From: JAWVZS01 sp964507825
GTDB lineage: Archaea; Thermoproteota; Nitrososphaeria; Nitrososphaerales; Nitrosopumilaceae
DNA: 24,362 nt
NCBI GenBank assembly: GCA_964507825.1
Contig: CAZDQM010000042.1
Span: forward strand, 1 to 24,362
Direction of reading: 5' to 3'
Shown: positions 7,164 through 14,114 of the stretch, piece by piece
Layout of the letters: each line of letters begins with the position of its first letter
Numbering within the stretch: the first letter of the stretch is position 1
The notes under the pieces: generated by a model
What the model saw: only the letters and a program-made list of their open reading frames with translations
Told to the model about the DNA's origin: nothing
Databases searched by the model: none
Position numbers and translations under genes: made by a program

Positions 7164-9092
7164 ATGCCTGAGGAGTTTCTAATCGGCCTAGGCAATAATG
7201 ATCCGCAAGTTCGCAGATTAGCTGATTCAGACTTTGTATCGTTCTGGGATGGGGAGGCAAAAAAATTAAAATGGTTTGAGCCGTGGACTCGGACACTTGA
7301 ATGGATGCCCCCGTTTGCAAGGTGGTTCGTTGATGGAAAGATCAACGCGTCATACAACGCACTAGACGTGCACCAGAAGACCCGTGCCGCAAAGCCTGCT
7401 ATTTTTTGGGTTGGTGAGAACGGGGATTCTAGAACCATGACATATGGGGAGATGTGGCGGGAGGTCCAAACCCTTGCCAACTCCCTGAAATCCCTTGGAT
7501 TGAAAAAAGGGGATAGGGTCGCCATCTACCTTCCAATGATTCCAGAACTTCCGATTACCATGCTTGCATGCTCCAGAATCGGGGTCACCCACAATGTAAT
7601 ATTTTCTGGGTTCAGCGCCGAATCCCTGCGCGACCGAATTGATGATTCTAAATCAAGGGTTGTAATTACCGCCGACGGCGGATATAGGAGGGGCTCGGTA
7701 GTACACCTTAAGGAGATAGTGGACAAGGCAATAACCTCACTTGATTTTGTAGAACATGTAATAATGTTTGAACGGACGGGGACCAAAGTAAAAATGGGCC
7801 CGCGCGATATAACATGGAACCAAGTGATCCGCGGTGAGTCTAATAGCTGTCCTGCTGAACGCCTAGACAGCTCTCACCCATTGTACATCCTGTACACTTC
7901 GGGCACCACCGGAAAGCCAAAGGGTGTCATGCACGGTACCGGTGGCTATCTCACCCACCTGCACACCACGTTCCGATGGGCGTTTGACATCCGGGATTCT
8001 GATACATATTTCTGTACCGCCGACATAGGATGGGTTACCGGACACAGTTACGTTGTCTATGCACCGTTGCTTTGCGGCGCCACCCAAGTCATGTATGAGG
8101 GGGCACCGGACTTTCCAGACGCGTCCAGAATATGGGAAATATTGCAAAAATACAAAGTGACAATCTTTTACACCACGCCTACAATGCTACGCATGTTCAT
8201 GAAGTTTGGCGATGATATCCCGAACTCCTTTGACCTGTCTTCAATTCGCCTGCTTGGAACGGTAGGGGAACCGATCAATCCGGAGGTTTGGAGGTGGTAC
8301 TATGATATGGTGGGCAAGAAGAGGTGCCCGATTATAGACACATGGTGGCAGACAGAGACCGGCGGGATGCTGATTTCCCCGTTGCCTGGAATCGAGACAA
8401 TCCCACTCCGTCCGGGCTCCGGCACACGTCCGATTCCTGGACTAGACGCGGCAGTAGTTGATGAGTCCGGCAGGGACGCGCCTTCGGGTACCAAGGGTCA
8501 TCTTGTAATACGCAACCCGTGGCCCGGTATGCTTTTGGGTCTGTGGCGCAACGATGACAAGTATAGGGATGCCTACTGGTCAAAATATGAGGGCTGTTAT
8601 TATTCTGGTGACTATGCTATCAGAGATGAGGATGGATATTTCTGGCTACTCGGACGCGCGGACGACATTCTCAAGGTGGCGGGGCACAGGATTGGAACCG
8701 CCGAGCTAGAAAGCGGCATGGTTGCACATCCTGATGTTGCCGAATCCGCCGCATGCGGCATTCCTGATGACATCAAGGGTGAAACCATAATTGCATTTGT
8801 CGTCCTGCGTGATGGCGTGCACAAAGACCCCGATACCTTAAGGGATGAGATTAGGTCTAGGGTACGCGCCAGCGTGGGGCCGATTGCAACCATCGGCCGG
8901 ATTTACTTTGTATCTGGGTTGCCAAAGACACGAAGCGGCAAGATCATGCGCAGGCTACTAAAGGCAATTGCAAGCGGGGATGTAATCGGGGATACTAGTA
9001 CCCTCGAGGATGCCGCTACTGTAGATGATATCAGGTCTGCGCTAGATGAACTTCAGAGATCGGTAAGGGATAACCGGTCACCTGGGATTTAG
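7164..9092 (+). CDS. acs: Acetyl-CoA synthetase, AMP-forming
   Basis: A 642-aa member of the ANL superfamily, the usual length for Acs. It converts acetate, ATP and CoA to acetyl-CoA, AMP and pyrophosphate in the cytoplasm. It shows the ATP-binding loop YTSGTTGKPKG (244-254), WWQTETGG (394-401), the hinge and CoA-binding region GRADDILKVAGHR (497-509), and the C-terminal catalytic lysine in KTRSGK (K593). The second Trp of WWQTETGG corresponds to the residue that narrows the acyl pocket in acetate-specific Acs, favouring acetate or propionate over longer acids. A TATA-like ATATTATAATA at 7116-7126 precedes ATG. The 3' end overlaps the convergent DM13 gene by 15 nt. Confidence 0.93.
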   Translation: MPEEFLIGLGNNDPQVRRLADSDFVSFWDGEAKKLKWFEPWTRTLEWMPPFARWFVDGKINASYNALDVHQKTRAAKPAIFWVGENGDSRTMTYGEMWREVQTLANSLKSLGLKKGDRVAIYLPMIPELPITMLACSRIGVTHNVIFSGFSAESLRDRIDDSKSRVVITADGGYRRGSVVHLKEIVDKAITSLDFVEHVIMFERTGTKVKMGPRDITWNQVIRGESNSCPAERLDSSHPLYILYTSGTTGKPKGVMHGTGGYLTHLHTTFRWAFDIRDSDTYFCTADIGWVTGHSYVVYAPLLCGATQVMYEGAPDFPDASRIWEILQKYKVTIFYTTPTMLRMFMKFGDDIPNSFDLSSIRLLGTVGEPINPEVWRWYYDMVGKKRCPIIDTWWQTETGGMLISPLPGIETIPLRPGSGTRPIPGLDAAVVDESGRDAPSGTKGHLVIRNPWPGMLLGLWRNDDKYRDAYWSKYEGCYYSGDYAIRDEDGYFWLLGRADDILKVAGHRIGTAELESGMVAHPDVAESAACGIPDDIKGETIIAFVVLRDGVHKDPDTLRDEIRSRVRASVGPIATIGRIYFVSGLPKTRSGKIMRRLLKAIASGDVIGDTSTLEDAATVDDIRSALDELQRSVRDNRSPGI

Positions 9093-9659
9093 TTCTGCAT
9101 TTCCAAATAATACGCTAAACGGCTTGCACCATATTAGAACTTGATCGTATTTTTCTAGATCGATTCCATCGGGAACCTGATAGTTTTGGTTTCCTTGGTT
9201 TGCCTTTAGGTTGCCTAGGCTAATAAAATCTGACGCGTGTTTGTCCGTGGACAGATATACGTAGAGATCAGGTCCGTTTGTGGATGCAAAATCCTCCAGC
9301 CTTAGGATCTGGCTCCCGTCATCGAGGGGGAGAACCTTTGCAATTCCTTGCGCATCATGAATTCCGTCCCCGACACCTATGAACTGACCCTCGTATGTTA
9401 TTGCGATTGTTTCTTTGGCCGGCGTGTATGCAGTAGATTCTGTGGTATCCTGCATCTCGGACTCCATAGTATCAGACTCCATAGTATCGGACTCCATAGT
9501 ATCAGATTCTGTATCATCTGGCTCCATCGGCATCATTATGATATTGTCTGGCAGTTCCTCGTTGATGGTGGACTCTGTAAAGTATGGGCTTAATGCAAAT
9601 GCGGCAATTGCAGCTATTATACCAGCTATGATTATGCCAACCGTTGCCTTTTTCATCAA
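9078..9659 (-). CDS. Membrane-anchored DM13-domain protein
   Basis: A 193-aa protein with a hydrophobic segment at residues 8-25 (signal anchor), then an acidic Met/Glu/Ser/Asp spacer with the repeated pentapeptide MESDT, then a DM13 domain (about 85-193). DM13 features are YEGQFIGVGDGIHDAQG, LRLEDFASTNGPDLYVYLS, and the single conserved Cys in VLIWCKPFSVLFG. DM13 domains are predicted extracellular redox or electron-transfer modules; the function here is inference. It should sit outside the membrane, tethered by the N-terminus. A TATA box at 9677-9690 suggests a leaderless mRNA, with start at ATG 9659 or 9656. Confidence 0.85.
   Translation of the reverse strand: MMKKATVGIIIAGIIAAIAAFALSPYFTESTINEELPDNIIMMPMEPDDTESDTMESDTMESDTMESEMQDTTESTAYTPAKETIAITYEGQFIGVGDGIHDAQGIAKVLPLDDGSQILRLEDFASTNGPDLYVYLSTDKHASDFISLGNLKANQGNQNYQVPDGIDLEKYDQVLIWCKPFSVLFGNAELNPR
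9461..9505. repeat. Three tandem 15-bp repeats in the DM13 spacer
   Basis: The unit ACTCCATAGTATCRG occurs three times in a row, with degenerate copies on both sides. It encodes the pentapeptide repeat of the linker in frame, so changes in copy number would alter only spacer length. Confidence 0.85.
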
Positions 9660-9676
9660 TCTTTTTTCATGCGGTG

Positions 9677-9690
9677 ATATTTAATAAAAT
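9677..9690 (-). promoter_or_regulatory. TATA box for the DM13 gene
   Basis: The minus strand reads ATTTTATTAAATAT, centred about 26 nt upstream of the first ATG, which predicts a leaderless transcript. Confidence 0.55.
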
Positions 9691-9704
9691 TTCCAAGTTT
9701 ACTA

Positions 9705-10655
9705 CTATCCCTTCATTCCGTATCCTACGAGCACGGAATAGCATCCAAGGCCGCATTCTTCGCATCTGGGCTTCATAGAATCATCCTCTGCACTTCCAAT
9801 GCAACAGGGACGTTTTTCCCGTCCCATGTGGTCTACTGACAGGATGGCCCATGTTGGGCAATCAATTGGTAGTGTTCCGCTTCCGCCCCAGCTCCCCTTC
9901 ATAAGATTCATCTGGCTTTTTGGATTTATTATGTATCCTCTGTGTTCGTTTTCGGACATTCGAATCAGCTCGTTTACCAGATTCGTCCTTTCCTCCCCAA
10001 ACGGCATCCAGAGTGGATCCTCTTTCATAAACGGCGTGTGAAACTGAAAGCCAATTTTGTTTGAATAAGGCTTCCAATCCTTTATGACCTGTTTTACTGT
10101 TTTATAATTCTGTGAATTGATCGTCATTGTAATCCAGATATCCTTGAATGCGTTTTTGCCGTTTTCCTTTACGTAATTTAGCACGTTTTCCCTGGTTTTC
10201 TCCCATGCCCCATCTCCACGAATTTTATTGTGGGTCTTTTCATCGCCATCGATGGATATCCAGTAAAAATAAATGTCTTCAAGGCGCGGAATTGGAAACG
10301 TGCCATTTGTAACAACTGAAACCCTCTTTGGAAATTCCTTGACAAACAACTCTACCACGTCTCGGCGCATCATTGGTTCGCCGCCTACCAGTGTTATAAT
10401 GAAGACATGGTTTTTCTTGAACTTGTTCTCAATGATATTCTTCCACTGTTCTAGCGTCAGGTCCTCGTTCTCTTTGCGGTTCAGCCACCAGTAACAATGC
10501 TCACAGTGCAGGTTGCAGACGTTTATGATGTCTGCTGAGCCGTATAGCGGGCTTTTTTTGTTAAAGAGGCGATAACCTGCAAATTTTGTCAATATGTGGA
10601 AATAACATGGCGCCTCGCGCAGAATCTGCCTTACACCTCTTCCCATTACCTCCAT
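9705..10655 (-). CDS. Radical SAM protein with cysteine-rich C-terminus
   Basis: A 316-aa radical SAM enzyme. The 4Fe-4S motif CNLHCEHC supplies C47, C51 and C54, followed by the SAM-contacting GGEP (91-94) and SIDG (134-137). The C-terminus has C266, C284, C285, C298, C301 and C305 (CPTW, RPCCIG, CEECGLGC). This resembles the auxiliary-cluster (SPASM or twitch-like) region of peptide-modifying and HpnH-related radical SAM enzymes. The substrate cannot be told from sequence, and no precursor peptide is seen nearby. It lies downstream of fen on the same strand but has its own AT-rich upstream region. ATG 10655 is used; ATG 10646 is an alternative. Confidence 0.85.
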   Translation of the reverse strand: MEVMGRGVRQILREAPCYFHILTKFAGYRLFNKKSPLYGSADIINVCNLHCEHCYWWLNRKENEDLTLEQWKNIIENKFKKNHVFIITLVGGEPMMRRDVVELFVKEFPKRVSVVTNGTFPIPRLEDIYFYWISIDGDEKTHNKIRGDGAWEKTRENVLNYVKENGKNAFKDIWITMTINSQNYKTVKQVIKDWKPYSNKIGFQFHTPFMKEDPLWMPFGEERTNLVNELIRMSENEHRGYIINPKSQMNLMKGSWGGSGTLPIDCPTWAILSVDHMGREKRPCCIGSAEDDSMKPRCEECGLGCYSVLVGYGMKG

Positions 10656-10762
10656 ATACGATCAGGATACGGTTGTATAATCCTGTACTTAAGAATTGAA
10701 GATAGAATTGGGATAAAATAGTGAGGGGCTTTTTCAACCTATCTAGTCTATTCCCGTCAGTA

Positions 10763-11788
10763 TTACCTAAACCATTGCTCAAGCGTCTGACTCTTTCTTT
10801 CAATCGACTTTTTTAACCTGTTCAGCGAGGCAGTAGCCCTGTTTGCAGAGAACTCCCTTTCGTCAATCATATAGCTAGAAATTCCATCATAGTCAATCCT
10901 TTCAAATTTGATCTCATCTATCGTGCCCACCTCTGGCTCTAAGAAGATCTTTCGTATCTGCTCATAGTCTATCTCTGATAACTTTTCCTGAATCGATGGG
11001 ATGTCCTCTAGCCTTTTGTATTGCCGAATTACCTTGAGGGCGGTCTTTGGACCTATCCTCTCAAACCCGTCCGGGTTAAAATCGGTGCCTATTAGAATTC
11101 CTATGTCGACTAGCTGCTCTTGGGTAACCTTCATCTCTGCAAGACACTTTTCGGTCTCGATTATCTCTGGTTCGATCTCCACGTACGCGTTCTTATTGGG
11201 GATCTTCCGCCGTCCACTGTTTGTAAAGTTTCTTACCAGTTTTTTTGCGCCAAACAAAACCGAGTCATAGTCCTGACTTGCAGATGCATGTGCATGATCA
11301 ACATTTGTGAGGTATGCCGCCATCGCCTCACCCTCTCCGGGGGCATCGACGTAGGGAATTCCGAATAACTCTAAGAGCTTTTTCGCGTCCTCTATCATGC
11401 CGTCTCTTATGGTCGTGGTCTGCTGTGCATACTTTCGCGCCTCGTCCATCCTGCCCTCGGAGAGCGCCTTTTCATACTTTACGGTCGCGTCCTTTTTGCC
11501 GCGGCGCCGCCTTTCAATCTCGGCGGATTTCAGGGATGGCGCCTTTCCGTCAAATACATAGATGGGTTTTATCCCTATTGAAAGAAAGTTGATGTTTCTG
11601 TAAAAGAGTCCACCAAGATGACTGGTGATCCTGCCTTGGGAATCCGTAAGGTTCATTCCGTCCGGCCCCCTGATCGTGGCTAGAAATTGATAAATTGCAT
11701 TATATGCATCGATTGCTACTATCTTGTTGGCGAAGGATTCTAATTTTGTCTTTTCACGTATCACCAGCGGCTTTAGATTTAATCCCAT
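10763..11788 (-). CDS. fen: Flap endonuclease 1
   Basis: A 341-aa archaeal FEN-1, which removes 5' flaps during Okazaki-fragment maturation and base excision repair. The metal-binding acidic residues are present: D27 (AIDAYN), D80 (VFDG), E152 and E154 (PGEGEA), D173 and D175 (SQDYDS) and D236 (IGTDFN). The helix-hairpin-helix region FERIGPKTALKVI follows. The C-terminal SQTLEQWFR is a PCNA-interacting peptide, with Ser at the position usually held by Gln. The gene is transcribed away from tRNA-Ser and shares the short intergenic AT-rich promoter region with it. Confidence 0.95.
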   Translation of the reverse strand: MGLNLKPLVIREKTKLESFANKIVAIDAYNAIYQFLATIRGPDGMNLTDSQGRITSHLGGLFYRNINFLSIGIKPIYVFDGKAPSLKSAEIERRRRGKKDATVKYEKALSEGRMDEARKYAQQTTTIRDGMIEDAKKLLELFGIPYVDAPGEGEAMAAYLTNVDHAHASASQDYDSVLFGAKKLVRNFTNSGRRKIPNKNAYVEIEPEIIETEKCLAEMKVTQEQLVDIGILIGTDFNPDGFERIGPKTALKVIRQYKRLEDIPSIQEKLSEIDYEQIRKIFLEPEVGTIDEIKFERIDYDGISSYMIDEREFSANRATASLNRLKKSIERKSQTLEQWFR

Positions 11789-11820
11789 CCTGTCTTTACC
11801 TTAATTTTGTTGCAATGATT

Positions 11821-11831
11821 TCTATATTAAG
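11821..11831. promoter_or_regulatory. Shared TATA region between fen and tRNA-Ser
   Basis: TCTATATTAAG is TATA-like on both strands. Its centre is about 27 nt upstream of the tRNA 5' end (plus strand) and about 38 nt upstream of the fen ATG (minus strand), so one element may serve both directions. Confidence 0.45.
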
Positions 11832-11852
11832 GACTGCATTGTTACTGTCTTT

Positions 11853-11934
11853 GCCAGGTTAGCCAAGTGGTAAGGCGGCCGTCTCGAAAACGGCTACGCG
11901 CAAGCGTGCAGGGGTTCGAATCCCTTACCTGGCG
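11853..11934 (+). tRNA. trnS: tRNA-Ser (anticodon CGA)
   Basis: Acceptor arms GCCAGGT and ACCTGGC pair over 7 bp with G as discriminator base. The D stem is GCC/GGC, the anticodon stem is GCCGT/ACGGC with loop CTCGAAA (anticodon CGA, reads UCG), and the T loop is TTCGAAT. The long variable arm ACGC-GCAA-GCGT marks a class II serine tRNA. CCA is not encoded and no intron is seen. An IS630 right-end remnant begins about 10 nt downstream. Confidence 0.96.
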
Positions 11935-11945
11935 TTATAATCATA

Positions 11946-12024
11946 AGACCTCATGCATAATCGTCTAACTGATGAATTTCCATAGCACAAAGTCAGCTGG
12001 AAAATGTGATTATACATGAATTCT
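11946..12024. repeat. Dispersed ~80-nt hairpin element, copy C
   Basis: Arms 11946-11962 (AGACCTCATGCATAATC) and 12008-12024 (GATTATACATGAATTCT) pair with few mismatches. The loop is shared with copies A and B. It is part of the IS630 right-end remnant and starts 12 nt after the tRNA. Confidence 0.6.
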
Positions 12025-12066
12025 ATAGCTGCTACCGCGTAGAATAAATCATGTTGCCGCAGCGCG

Positions 12067-12168
12067 TCATCTTGGTTCTGATGGTACCATTTTTTCATAC
12101 CTTCCTAGCAAATCGATGACATTCTCGCGAGTTTGCCCCATCATCGATTTTGTGATATATACGAACAT
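12067..12168 (-). CDS. Possible 33-aa ORF in the IS right-end repeat
   Basis: ATG 12168 is preceded by AGGAGG at 8-nt spacing (minus strand), an unusually good Shine-Dalgarno site for this window. The frame encodes a short peptide containing ITKSMMGQTRENVIDLLGRY. The same frame is open in the other IS copy (1675 to 1595), with mostly conservative changes. Selection for a peptide, or shared ancestry alone, could explain this. Function unknown. Confidence 0.25.
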   Translation of the reverse strand: MFVYITKSMMGQTRENVIDLLGRYEKMVPSEPR

Positions 12169-12196
12169 CGCTATATCCTCCTAAAGGTACGGTGAA

Positions 12197-12551
12197 ATGA
12201 TTTTGGTACAACAAAATATCAATCCAGCCTGAGATTACCAGCAGAACCTCAGATAACTACAAGCGCATGGTGGTGGCCGGTGTATTCGGCATGCCACGTC
12301 CATTCGGGCTTGAGGTCATGCTGTATTACTAGATGTAGGACCTTGAAAAGGTACTAGAATCGAACCCGTCCAATCTTGGACGAACCATAATCAACATGAT
12401 GTTAGAGATCGCGCTGGTAGTAGATCCCATGCAGATGAAGAGTATACACAAGTGGCTTGAGAACAACATCAAGGAGTACGAAAGGCTGTTCGGAACGATT
12501 CCACCCCGCGAAGAGGTGGAAAGCAGTACCCGGCGGCGCCCAGGGCAGTGA
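12197..12551 (+). pseudogene. DUF3467-like small protein, broken
   Basis: The C-terminal part ALVVDPMQMKSIHKWLENNI followed by KEYERLFGTIP resembles the end of DUF3467 proteins (a residue pattern of the type AKxLxxxLxxNIxxYExxFG). The N-terminal part SDNYKRMVVAGVFG fits its first strand. ATG 12197 reads MILVQQNINPA and then must shift by one base (one extra T near 12230) to join EITSRTSDNYKRM. Two in-frame amber codons follow at 12330-12332 and 12336-12338. The gene sits right after the IS remnant and is almost certainly inactive. The family call is from memory of the pattern, with moderate certainty. Confidence 0.55.
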
Positions 12552-12630
12552 GTCAGTACTCCTTTTTTGTGCGTGAACCTCTGTCGTGCCTATATATCAC
12601 GAATTTGCAACAGTACTACAAGATCTTATG

Positions 12631-12640
12631 TTTTTATACA
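12631..12640 (+). promoter_or_regulatory. TATA box for the hexapeptide acyltransferase
   Basis: TTTTTATACA is centred about 27 nt before ATG 12663. It predicts a leaderless mRNA and supports ATG 12663 over GTG 12660. Confidence 0.6.
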
Positions 12641-12662
12641 ATTATCTGGCTAGTAATCAGTG

Positions 12663-13229
12663 ATGATCCACGCCGATAAAATAATGAATTTTGAAGAAAA
12701 GTTTGAGGACAGCGAATCAGGAATAATAATCGGCAAGGGCACAAAGATAGAAGTGGGGGCCATAATATACGACGGCTGCATCATCGGCGAAGATTGCATC
12801 ATTGGAACGTCCGCGGTACTCAAGCGGGGTACTAGGATTGGCGATCACAGCATATTCGGCACGTTGTCTGTTACCGAAGGTGGCACAAAAATTGGATCTT
12901 GGACTACAATATTCAGCCAGTGCCATTTGACAGAAGATATGGAGATCGGCGACCGCGTATTCATCGGACCCCTATTTTACTGCGCAAACACGCCGCATAT
13001 CAGTATAGGTCGGTTTGGATATCCTAACAGCACGCACGACTCGCGTATGGCGCCGGTGATACGGGACGGGGCGCGACTTGGTTCCCACGTAGGACTAGCA
13101 CCGGGTGTTGTCATTGGAGAAAACGCCATGATCGACATGGGTTGCCTAGTCACAAAAGACGTTCCGGCAGGCATGCATGTCAGGTCAAGTAGTGCGATCA
13201 CGGGACGTGTGATGGGTAGTGCTAGTTGA
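12663..13229 (+). CDS. Hexapeptide-repeat (left-handed beta-helix) acyltransferase
   Basis: A 188-aa protein made largely of imperfect hexapeptide repeats of the form (I/V)GxxxxI from residue about 20 to 165, for example IIIGKGTKIEVGAIIYDG and IIGEDCIIGTSAVLKRGT. An AN and SH-containing loop and the cap sequence VTKDVPAG are typical of trimeric acetyltransferases of the WbbJ/DapH-like group. Such enzymes transfer an acyl group from CoA to sugars or amino acids. The acceptor is unknown and there are no surface-sugar genes next to it. A gamma-carbonic-anhydrase-like role is less likely because the three-His zinc pattern is not evident. It is monocistronic, with its own TATA box. Confidence 0.85.
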   Translation: MIHADKIMNFEEKFEDSESGIIIGKGTKIEVGAIIYDGCIIGEDCIIGTSAVLKRGTRIGDHSIFGTLSVTEGGTKIGSWTTIFSQCHLTEDMEIGDRVFIGPLFYCANTPHISIGRFGYPNSTHDSRMAPVIRDGARLGSHVGLAPGVVIGENAMIDMGCLVTKDVPAGMHVRSSSAITGRVMGSAS

Positions 13230-13360
13230 TTCATTATATTGTGTGCAATCTGTCACGAACTCTGTCCCCGTCACATGATGAATCCAATATTTATCAATAT
13301 GATAATCATGACTATATTCCTTCCAATATATGTAAAAAATTATTTTGTAAAAGCCAAATA

Positions 13361-13376
13361 GGCGGCTCGTGCCGCC
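13361..13376 (+). promoter_or_regulatory. Hairpin enclosing the GTG start of the HAD phosphatase gene
   Basis: GGCGGC-TCGT-GCCGCC is a perfect 6-bp G+C stem with a 4-nt loop. The proposed GTG start (13369-13371) lies at the loop and stem edge, so the structure would hinder initiation there. This may indicate translational control, or that the true start is the later in-frame GTG at 13417. Confidence 0.4.
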
Positions 13377-14112
13377 ACACGTAGCAAATATTATCCAGAG
13401 GCGTCACCCCAGTCTTGTGGGATCAAAGACATTTGCACTAGACATTGATGGAACCATAACTGAGAATGGTGGTGGAAGGATCCACCTAGGTGCCATGCTT
13501 GCACTGCGCCACCTGAAATACCAGGGGCATAACGTGATTTTTGTCACCGGTAGGTCATCAGTAGAAGGATACATGCTGTCGATATTTGGGGGGATGACTA
13601 ACATGGCAGTGGGCGAAAACGGCGGATGCATTACATACGGCAGCTATGAGCACAGACTCTTGGGAGATATTGAAGAATGCAGGCGGGCATTTAACATCAT
13701 AAGATCGGAGCTTGATGACGTCCGAGAAAAACCGGTCTTTCCACGAATGACCGAGGTGGTACTTGAGAGGACATTTGACCTAGAATCTGCAAAAAGTATA
13801 GTCTCAGAAAGGGGCCTAGACGTCGTCCTGTCCGACAGTCAATATGCTTATCATGTCAATTCAAAAGGCGTTGACAAGGGGACAGGGTTTCAAAAGGCAA
13901 TGGAGATGCTCTCCGTGGATACCTCAGACGTGATTGCCATGGGTGACAGCTCCACGGACATACCGCTGTTCAAAAAGGCTGGAATCAGCGTTGCGCTGGG
14001 CAACGCGTTTGATGATGTAAAGGCTGAGGCCACATTAATCACAAATGCGTCATCTGGCGATGGCGTAGTAGAAGCATTAAATTTACTTGCCCCCGCATTC
14101 TTTGAGGTATAA
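13369..14112 (+). CDS. HAD-family phosphatase, archaeal phosphoglycolate phosphatase type
   Basis: A 247-aa HAD hydrolase with a Cof-type cap. Motif I ALDIDGTIT (D25 and D27), motif II FVTGRSS, the SKGVDKG lysine and motif IV AMGDSSTDIPLF are all present. Archaeal members of this group dephosphorylate 2-phosphoglycolate or related sugar phosphates in the cytoplasm. The start is uncertain. GTG 13369 adds about 20 residues before motif I compared with typical members. GTG 13417 would give the common length and lies outside the hairpin. The stop is 2 nt before the argS start, so the two genes form an operon. Confidence 0.85.
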   Translation: MPPHVANIIQRRHPSLVGSKTFALDIDGTITENGGGRIHLGAMLALRHLKYQGHNVIFVTGRSSVEGYMLSIFGGMTNMAVGENGGCITYGSYEHRLLGDIEECRRAFNIIRSELDDVREKPVFPRMTEVVLERTFDLESAKSIVSERGLDVVLSDSQYAYHVNSKGVDKGTGFQKAMEMLSVDTSDVIAMGDSSTDIPLFKKAGISVALGNAFDDVKAEATLITNASSGDGVVEALNLLAPAFFEV

Positions 14113-14114
14113 AA

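Larger units (their letters stand above)
11946..12176. mobile_element. Solo right-end remnant of the IS630 element, next to tRNA-Ser
   Basis: This stretch matches 1454-1696 closely along its length, including GTAGAATAAATCATGTTGCC and the CATACCTTCCT and CATCATCGATTTTGT blocks. It is estimated by eye at about 85% identity. No transposase or left end remains. The terminal repeat has degenerated to ACGAACATCGCTATAT. Confidence 0.75.

Noticed and set aside
10273..11592. Plus-strand open frames opposite the radical SAM and fen genes
   Set aside because: They are antisense shadows of genes with clear catalytic motifs.
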